64,000 nt of DNA from JAXDAY01 sp034679345 (lineage in GTDB: Bacteria; Eisenbacteria; RBG-16-71-46; CAIMUX01; VGJL01). The translations under genes and the position numbers were made by a program. Within the stretch, counting starts at the first letter, position 1; each line of letters starts with the position of its first letter. Below are positions 59,781 to 64,000 of this stretch, in pieces. The stretch lies in NCBI GenBank assembly GCA_034679345.1, contig JAXDAY010000030.1, positions 124,001 to 188,000 of the forward strand, given 5' to 3'. The notes beneath the pieces were generated by a model. The model worked only from the letters and a program-made list of their open reading frames with translations, was not told where the DNA came from and searched no databases.

Positions 59781-60824
59781 GTGAAACCGATCGATACCAT
59801 CATCGAGGCGCTGCGCGGCGTGCGCTTCCCCGGGCTTGACCGGGACATCGTTTCTCTCGGCTACGTCAAGGAGGTCCGCGAAGAGAACGGCAAGCATCTC
59901 ATCCTGATCGAGATGTCGACGAGCCTCCCCGACGCCGAGGCATGGATCGAGCGCGAGGCGAGCGCAGCTCTCGCCAAGACGGGTATTCCCCACGCCCTGC
60001 GCCTGCAGGTTCGCTCCCCTCGATCCGAGGCCACCGTTTCGGCCCAAGCGGGCGGGCTCCTGCCCGATGTCCCCTTCAAGATCGTGGTGGCGAGCGGCAA
60101 GGGGGGGGTCGGAAAATCGACCGTCGCAGTCAATCTCGCCTTGGCGCTCGCTCGGCTGGGTCGGCGAGTCGGCCTGCTCGATTGCGATGTCTACGGACCG
60201 AGCATCCCCCTGATGCTGGGGATGGAGAATGAGCGCCCCGCCATGAGAGGCGAGAAGCTGGTGCCCCTGACGCGCTATGACGTCAGGTCGATCTCGATTG
60301 GCTATCTCGTCGACCGACACACTCCCGTCATCTGGCGCGGTCCCATGGTCGGCAAGGCCCTCGACCAGCTCATGGGCGAGGTCGAATGGGCCGGAACCGA
60401 GATTCTCGTGATGGATCTGCCCCCCGGCACCGGAGACATCCAGATCACGATCGCGCAGAGGGTGGCGCTCACCGGCGCGGTCGTCGTCACCACCCCGCAG
60501 GACGTCGCCCTGATCGACGCGGGCAAGGGTGTGGCGATGTTCGAGAAGGTGAACGTCCCCATCCTGGGAATCGTCGAGAACATGAGCTACTTCGCCTGTC
60601 CCCATTGTGGGGAACGCACGGAAATCTTCCGTTCCGGCGGCGGACGCAAAGAGGCCGAGCGCCTCGGGGTGCCGCTGCTGGGCGAGATTCCCATCGACCC
60701 GCGTATCCCGATCGGCGGGGACCTGGGCAATCCAATTGTCGCGCAGAACCCCGAGAGCCCCGCGGGACTCGCCTTCCTTCAGGTGGCGGAGACGATCTGG
60801 GCGGGCATTCGGGTCGGATCTTGA
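59781..60824 (+). CDS. Mrp/NBP35-family iron-sulfur carrier ATPase
   Basis: 347 residues from GTG at 59781, with GGGAGG 4 bases upstream. N-terminal DUF59 (MIP18) domain about 1-80 (IIEALRGVRFPGLDRDIVSL), deviant Walker A VASGKGGVGKSTVAVNLAL, LLDCDVYGPSIPLMLG, LVMDLPPGTGDIQITIAQ-like segment, NMSYFACPHCG with the two cysteines that bind a bridging cluster between subunits, and IPIDPRIPIGGDLGNP. Delivers Fe-S clusters to apo-proteins in the cytoplasm. Coupled by TTGA to trmB. Confidence 0.93.
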   Translation: MKPIDTIIEALRGVRFPGLDRDIVSLGYVKEVREENGKHLILIEMSTSLPDAEAWIEREASAALAKTGIPHALRLQVRSPRSEATVSAQAGGLLPDVPFKIVVASGKGGVGKSTVAVNLALALARLGRRVGLLDCDVYGPSIPLMLGMENERPAMRGEKLVPLTRYDVRSISIGYLVDRHTPVIWRGPMVGKALDQLMGEVEWAGTEILVMDLPPGTGDIQITIAQRVALTGAVVVTTPQDVALIDAGKGVAMFEKVNVPILGIVENMSYFACPHCGERTEIFRSGGGRKEAERLGVPLLGEIPIDPRIPIGGDLGNPIVAQNPESPAGLAFLQVAETIWAGIRVGS

Positions 60825-61534
60825 GCCTTACCGATCCGAGAGCGCCGATCGAACGCCGGAGGTCGGTCCTCGACCTCAGCCGCCTCGAGCCTCCCCTTCG
60901 CTGGAACGAAGTGTTTGGCCCCGGAATCGAGCGCGTCGAAATCGAGCTCGGCTCGGGAAAAGGAATGTTCCTGCGCCGCGCGGCCCGGGAGGCGTCGAGG
61001 ACGGGATTCCTCGGGGTCGAGCGCGCGGGCAAGTTCTTCGACCTCTGCGCGCAGCGGCTGGAGCGGGACGATCTGCCCAACGCGCGCCTCGTGCGCGCCG
61101 ACGCCTACGATCTCTTGAGCCGCTGGATCATCCCCGGTTCGATCGGTGCGCTTCACATCTACTTTCCCGATCCCTGGCCGAAGAAGCGGCACGCAAAGCG
61201 CAGGATGCTCTCCCCGCCCCTCTTCGATCTCGCGGCCCGCGCGATCGCCGAGGAAGGCCATCTCGTGATCGCGAGCGATGTCGAGTGGTACTTCGCCGAG
61301 TCGCTGGCGCTACTGCACAGCCATCCCTGTTTCGAGCCGGCGGCGCTTGACCCCCTCGAGCCGCAGCAGCTCGCGACTCACTACGCGATCAAGTACCAGA
61401 AGGAGGGGCGGACGCTGCAGCGCGCGCGCTTCGTGCGGAACGCGTCCGCCGCGCCGCCGCCTCCGACGCCGGCTTCTCGGCGGCGACCGGACGCTGGTAC
61501 AGCCCCCGCTCCCGCACGAGCAGGCGAGCCATGA
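60821..61534 (+). CDS. trmB: tRNA (guanine-N7-)-methyltransferase
   Basis: 237 residues from TTG at 60821, overlapping the Mrp stop as TTGA. SAM motif I VEIELGSGKGMFLRRAAREA, FLGVERAGKFFDLC, the hallmark IYFPDPWPKKRHAKRRML and a C-terminal YAIKYQKEGRTLQRARF. It methylates G46 of tRNA. The TrmB fold ends near residue 205; the last 30 or so residues are low complexity (AAPPPPTPASRRR) and are encoded antisense to the tail of the convergent HTH-DUF2087 gene, with 146 bases overlapping. Confidence 0.92.
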   Translation: MSLTDPRAPIERRRSVLDLSRLEPPLRWNEVFGPGIERVEIELGSGKGMFLRRAAREASRTGFLGVERAGKFFDLCAQRLERDDLPNARLVRADAYDLLSRWIIPGSIGALHIYFPDPWPKKRHAKRRMLSPPLFDLAARAIAEEGHLVIASDVEWYFAESLALLHSHPCFEPAALDPLEPQQLATHYAIKYQKEGRTLQRARFVRNASAAPPPPTPASRRRPDAGTAPAPARAGEP

Positions 61535-61949
61535 TGAGCTCTCGGCGCAGCGTGCAGAAGTCCTCGTGCGCCGCCTTGAGCAGCTCGTTCACCTCGGGTT
61601 CCCGATAGACGCGTCCGGGTTCGAAGCGTCGAACCAGGATGCGCAAGACGACGTCGCGGGTCTTGCGCTGGGCGGGAATCGTCTTGAGCCGTCCGCCCTC
61701 GAAGAAGCGGTTTCGCACCGAGGCCTCGGCCGGGTCGGGTCCCGAGGAGATCTGGGCGTTCCGATTGCTGACGGTCTCCAGCCAGGCCCTGAGCTCCGAC
61801 TCCTCGATCCGCCAGTCCTTGCCCACCTTGTAGGCGGGGATCTCGCCAGACTGGAGCTTCCGGAGAAGCACCTGGTGGTTCAGCTTGAGCAGGCCGGCCA
61901 CTTCCGCGGCGGTCAAGAACTTCAGGGATTCTAGATGACTTTGGTCCAT
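61389..61949 (-). CDS. Excisionase-type HTH plus DUF2087 regulator
   Basis: 186 residues from ATG at 61949 (GAGGTG with suitable spacing; ATG at 61964 is the alternative). Residues about 10-62 form a winged-helix excisionase/MerR-type DNA-binding domain (FLTAAEVAGLLKLNHQVLLR, GEIPAYKVGKDWRIEESELR). About 90-150 match DUF2087 (TRDVVLRILVRRFEPGRVYR, EVNELLKAAHEDFCTLRREL, RGLYQRP), a domain in bacterial regulators. The tail is Ala/Arg-rich and overlaps trmB. Target genes unknown. Confidence 0.82.
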   Translation of the reverse strand: MDQSHLESLKFLTAAEVAGLLKLNHQVLLRKLQSGEIPAYKVGKDWRIEESELRAWLETVSNRNAQISSGPDPAEASVRNRFFEGGRLKTIPAQRKTRDVVLRILVRRFEPGRVYREPEVNELLKAAHEDFCTLRRELIMARLLVRERGLYQRPVAAEKPASEAAARRTRSARSARAAASAPPSGT

Positions 61950-62040
61950 ATTCACCTCTTTCATGTACTATACGCTACCATTCAGGACTTCACCCTGTCC
62001 AGCGCTTTTTCCATCCGGACGGCGAGCCGACTCCGGGAGC

Positions 62041-62050
62041 GTGCTAGACT
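62041..62050 (+). promoter_or_regulatory. Extended -10 promoter candidate for the dCMP deaminase gene
   Basis: TGCTAGACT (TG, one base, TAGACT at 62045-62050) with no -35. Start near 62057 leaves a very short leader containing GGAGGG. Confidence 0.35.
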
Positions 62051-62069
62051 CGGCCGCTCGGAGGGAACA

Positions 62070-62546
62070 ATGACCGAGAGGGTGAGCTGGCACGACTACT
62101 TCATGGGGATCGCGCGCGTAGTCGCGACGCGATCGACGTGCGACCGCAAGAATGTGGGAGCCGTGATCGTGCGCGACCGCACGATCCTCTCGACCGGGTA
62201 CAACGGATCGATTCGAGGGATGCCCCACTGCGACGAGGCCGGCCACATGATGGAGGCCGGCCACTGCGTCGCGACGATCCACGCCGAGACGAACGCGATC
62301 CTCCAGGCCGCGAAGAACGGAGTGCGCATCGACGGAGCCGAGATCTACACGACCGCGAGTCCATGCTGGAACTGCTTCAAGATGATCGCGAATGCGGGGA
62401 TCCAGTCGATCTATTATGGGGAGTTCTACCGGGACGAGCGGATCTTCCGGCACGCCGAGCTGGCCGGCATCCGCCTCGTCGACCTGAGCGGAGGACCGAC
62501 CGGCGAATCGGGCAATCCTCCAGAGAACACCTCGACGAGCCGATGA
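62070..62546 (+). CDS. dCMP deaminase family protein
   Basis: 158 residues from ATG at 62070 behind GGAGGG (4 bases). Zinc and catalytic motifs: ATIHAETNAILQAAKNG (HAE) and TASPCWNCFKMIANAGI (PCxxC); STGYNGSIRGMPHCDE with an extra Cys/His pair as in dCMP deaminases of the T4/ComEB type, and YYGEFYRDE. It should convert dCMP to dUMP for thymidylate synthesis. The proline-rich C-terminus overlaps the following gene start by ATGA. Confidence 0.92.
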   Translation: MTERVSWHDYFMGIARVVATRSTCDRKNVGAVIVRDRTILSTGYNGSIRGMPHCDEAGHMMEAGHCVATIHAETNAILQAAKNGVRIDGAEIYTTASPCWNCFKMIANAGIQSIYYGEFYRDERIFRHAELAGIRLVDLSGGPTGESGNPPENTSTSR

Positions 62547-63220
62547 TGAACGAGGACCGGCGCGGGGCAGTCGCCGACCCGAGGGAGGAGATGTTGAGCG
62601 ATCTGAACTGGGTGAACAGGTTCGAAGAAGAAGAGGACGAGCAGCCCGAGGAGCATGCGGCCCCGGAGCGCGAGGAAGAGCCGAAGATGATGGAGAAGTT
62701 CCTGAAGACCCGCACGATCCTGATCTCGGAGGAGATCACGTCAGAGGTGGCGAGGCGGGTCTACCAGAACCTCCTTCTGCTCGAGGCGGACGACCCGGAG
62801 AAGCCGATCACGGTGATCATCAACTCCCCCGGCGGCGAGGCCGACTCCGGCTTCGGCATCTACGACATGCTCCGCTTCGTTCGCCCGCCCGTGCGCACGC
62901 TCGTGGCCGGCCTCTGCGCCAGCGCGGCGATCCTGATCTTCATCGCGGCGAAGAAGGGAGACCGCCTGAGCCTCCCGCACTCGCGATTCCTGCTCCACCA
63001 GCCCTCCTCGGCGAGCTTCGGACAGGCGTCGGATCTCGAGATCGCGGCCAACGAGATCATCCGCCTGCGCGACCGGTATAACCAACTGGTGAGCGAAGCG
63101 ACCGGCAAGCCGACCGAGACGGTGTCGGCCGACGCGGATCGCGACTTCTGGATCGCGGCGCCCCAGGCGATGGAATATGGCCTGGTCGATCGGATCGTCA
63201 CACGCAGGGACGAGATCTGA
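62543..63220 (+). CDS. ClpP-family serine protease subunit with acidic N-terminal extension
   Basis: 225 residues from ATG at 62543 (ATGA overlap); TTG at 62594 with GGGAGG 5 bases upstream is a good alternative and would give 208. A Glu-rich segment (EEEEDEQPEEHAAPEREEE) precedes the ClpP fold: ITVIINSPGGEADSGFGIYD, nucleophile in GLCASAAILIFIAAKKG, histidine in RFLLHQPSS, aspartate in DADRDFW. All three catalytic residues are present. The CASAA context differs from the usual xASMGA, so this is a divergent paralogue. No Clp ATPase is adjacent. Confidence 0.88.
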   Translation: MMNEDRRGAVADPREEMLSDLNWVNRFEEEEDEQPEEHAAPEREEEPKMMEKFLKTRTILISEEITSEVARRVYQNLLLLEADDPEKPITVIINSPGGEADSGFGIYDMLRFVRPPVRTLVAGLCASAAILIFIAAKKGDRLSLPHSRFLLHQPSSASFGQASDLEIAANEIIRLRDRYNQLVSEATGKPTETVSADADRDFWIAAPQAMEYGLVDRIVTRRDEI

Positions 63221-63289
63221 ATCTCACGTTGTGACGCGGCAATTCCTCGGCCCACCAACTCCAGACTTCGCGCCACAGCCCAATTGATG

Positions 63290-63323
63290 AAGCGGCCCCC
63301 CGGTTTGCGCCGGGGAGCCGCTT
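63290..63323. terminator. Hairpin between the ClpP-like gene and tRNA-Ala
   Basis: AAGCGGC(C)CCCCGG / CCGGGGAGCCGCTT with a TTTGCG loop: a long GC-rich stem with one bulge. The T run (63336-63340) is 13 bases away on the plus strand and absent on the minus strand, so it may serve both converging transcripts with moderate efficiency. Confidence 0.55.
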
Positions 63324-63343
63324 TGAACGCGATGGCTTTTTCT

Positions 63344-63416
63344 TGGAGCTGATCGGGATCGAACCGACGACCTCATGACTGCCAGTCATGCGCTCTCCCA
63401 ACTGAGCTACAGCCCC
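63344..63416 (-). tRNA. tRNA-Ala (anticodon GGC)
   Basis: 73 bases, CCA not encoded. Acceptor stem GGGGCTG / CAGCTCC contains the G3:U70 pair that identifies alanine tRNAs, discriminator A. D-loop TAGCTCAGTTGGGAGAGC, anticodon loop CTGGCAG in a CATGA/TCATG stem, T-loop GGTTCGATCC. Confidence 0.97.
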
Positions 63417-63450
63417 GAGCGGGTCCGGCCGAGGCCGAGACCCGGAATCG

Positions 63451-63480
63451 ATGCTACGGGCCGGACTTTCGGAGTGTCAA
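63451..63480 (-). promoter_or_regulatory. Promoter of tRNA-Ala
   Basis: Minus strand: TTGACA (63480-63475), 18-base spacer, TAGCAT (63456-63451). Start near 63444, 28 bases before the tRNA. Confidence 0.6.
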
Positions 63481-63546
63481 CGCAAAACCCCTTGCCGCGC
63501 CCCCCACGGCTGCGGCTAAGCTAAGCTTCGCGCTGGCTCGAAGCGT

Positions 63547-63633
63547 GCCGGAGTGGTGAAACTGGCAGACACGCGGGACTCAAAATCCCGTGGGGGCAAC
63601 CTCGTGTGGGTTCAAATCCCACCTCCGGCACCA
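63547..63633 (+). tRNA. tRNA-Leu (anticodon CAA)
   Basis: 87 bases including encoded CCA. Acceptor GCCGGAG / CTCCGGC, anticodon loop CTCAAAA in a CGGGA/TCCCG stem, long variable arm (GGGGGCAACCTC), T-loop GGTTCAAATCC. Reads UUG codons. Confidence 0.97.
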
Positions 63634-63673
63634 TCGACCGAATCCGCCGCTTCTTCCCGCCCCTGCTCTCCCA

Positions 63674-63682
63674 TGCTAGTCT
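63674..63682 (+). promoter_or_regulatory. Extended -10 promoter candidate for the TerC gene
   Basis: TGCTAGTCT (TG, one base, TAGTCT) about 30 bases before GGAGG; no -35 seen. Nearly identical to the element before the dCMP deaminase gene (TGCTAGACT). Confidence 0.35.
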
Positions 63683-63721
63683 CCACCCGGTCGCGGCACG
63701 GCCCGCAAGGGGAGGAATCTG

Positions 63722-64000
63722 TTGAACGAGGTAGGGGTGTGGATGTGGGTCATCTTCAACATCCTCACGGTCGTCATGCTCGTGATCGACCTGGCCGTCT
63801 TCCACAGGAAGGCGCACGAGGTGCGCGCGCGCGAGGCGGCGATATGGAGCGGGGTCTGGATCGGCGTCTCGCTCCTGTTCAATCTCGTGATCTTCCTCCT
63901 GATGGGCCGCGCGAAAGCCCTCGAGTTCTTGACGGGCTACCTGATCGAGAAATCCCTGAGCGTCGACAACATCTTCGTTTTCGTCTTGATCTTCTCCTAC
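63722..64000 (+). CDS. TerC/Alx family membrane protein (N-terminal part, cut by window edge)
   Basis: 93 residues visible from TTG at 63722, behind GGAGG at 6 bases. Helices VWMWVIFNILTVVMLVIDLA and IWSGVWIGVSLLFNLVIFLL, then FLTGYLIEKSLSVDNIFVFV with the conserved EKSLSVDN motif of TerC/Alx, where acidic residues in the membrane bind metal. The family is linked to manganese export and tellurite resistance. The frame runs off the end of the window. Confidence 0.92.
   Translation, partial: MNEVGVWMWVIFNILTVVMLVIDLAVFHRKAHEVRAREAAIWSGVWIGVSLLFNLVIFLLMGRAKALEFLTGYLIEKSLSVDNIFVFVLIFSY

Noticed and set aside
1..64000. CRISPR arrays, insertion sequences, prophage, rRNA
   Set aside because: No regularly spaced repeats, transposase, integrase or phage structural motifs, and no rRNA signature were seen on either strand.

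Overview
The window looks like a piece of chromosome from an uncultured Gram-negative bacterium with very high GC. Third codon positions are nearly always G or C, Shine-Dalgarno sites (GGAGG) are strong, GTG and TTG starts are frequent, and many neighbours overlap by ATGA or GTGA. Two large secreted proteins end in a FlgD-like C-terminal module (VVPNPV or GPNP followed by a GxYLGRL-type strand), and there is a PEP-CTERM protein beside exopolysaccharide genes. A Ton/Exb system and a GldA/F/G-type ABC system are also present. Together these suggest the FCB side of the bacterial tree, in the style of Candidatus Eisenbacteria or Krumholzibacteriota. That placement is inference from style, not from a marker gene.

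Layout. 1-4728 (minus): exopolysaccharide export operon, in transcription order a TTG-started nucleotide-sugar dehydratase/phosphoglycosyl-transferase fusion, a Wza-like exporter, and a Wzz-like chain-length protein cut by the window edge. 4882-6404: two paralogous secreted proteins, one with PEP-CTERM and one with a different tail. 6553-9637: YIP1 protein, macro domain, AI-2E-type permease, CvpA. 9706-17077 (minus): nine-gene operon with two coiled-coil membrane proteins, a PstS-like binding protein, a large TPR protein, a STAS protein, ExbB, two ExbD and TonB, closed by a clear terminator. 17532-20179: CehA/McbA-type PHP protein, SAM hydroxide adenosyltransferase, CutA. 20219-24830: DUF4340, GldG, GldF and GldA. 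24965-27818: MltD-like transglycosylase and ProRS. 27815-32780: propeller protein, S55 (SpoIVB-type) protein, glycosyltransferase. 32781-40187 (minus): a PspA-led operon. 40501-43048: outer-membrane barrel and HAD 5'-nucleotidase. 43146-51152: a sigma-54 signalling module. 51194-53921: two glycosyltransferases and a site-2 protease. 53994-57102: NatA/NatB ABC exporter and a TyrA-DUF2007 fusion. 57119-64000: malic enzyme, Mrp ATPase, TrmB, an HTH-DUF2087 regulator, dCMP deaminase, a ClpP-like protease, tRNA-Ala(GGC), tRNA-Leu(CAA) and the start of a TerC protein.

Two blocks deserve attention. The first is 32781-40187. A PspA/IM30 protein (ESCRT-III superfamily) is co-transcribed with an unusual fusion of an NMT1-type binding protein to an OmpA peptidoglycan-binding domain, the matching ABC permease and ATPase, a two-TM coiled-coil protein, and a Ycf46-like AAA+ ATPase. 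This looks like an envelope-maintenance machine. The second is 43146-51152. A secreted FG-GAP protein, a degenerate Ser/Thr kinase with TPRs and a GAF/sigma-54 activator form one operon behind a sigma-70 promoter. Directly downstream lies a TGTCG inverted repeat, a near-consensus -24/-12 promoter, an unlisted 23-residue membrane peptide with a strong ribosome binding site, and a second -24/-12-like element in front of a ZU5-like lipoprotein. This resembles a complete signal-to-output circuit.

Most genes lie on the minus strand in long operons. Three convergent pairs share or abut their stop codons. I saw no CRISPR array, insertion sequence, prophage or rRNA.
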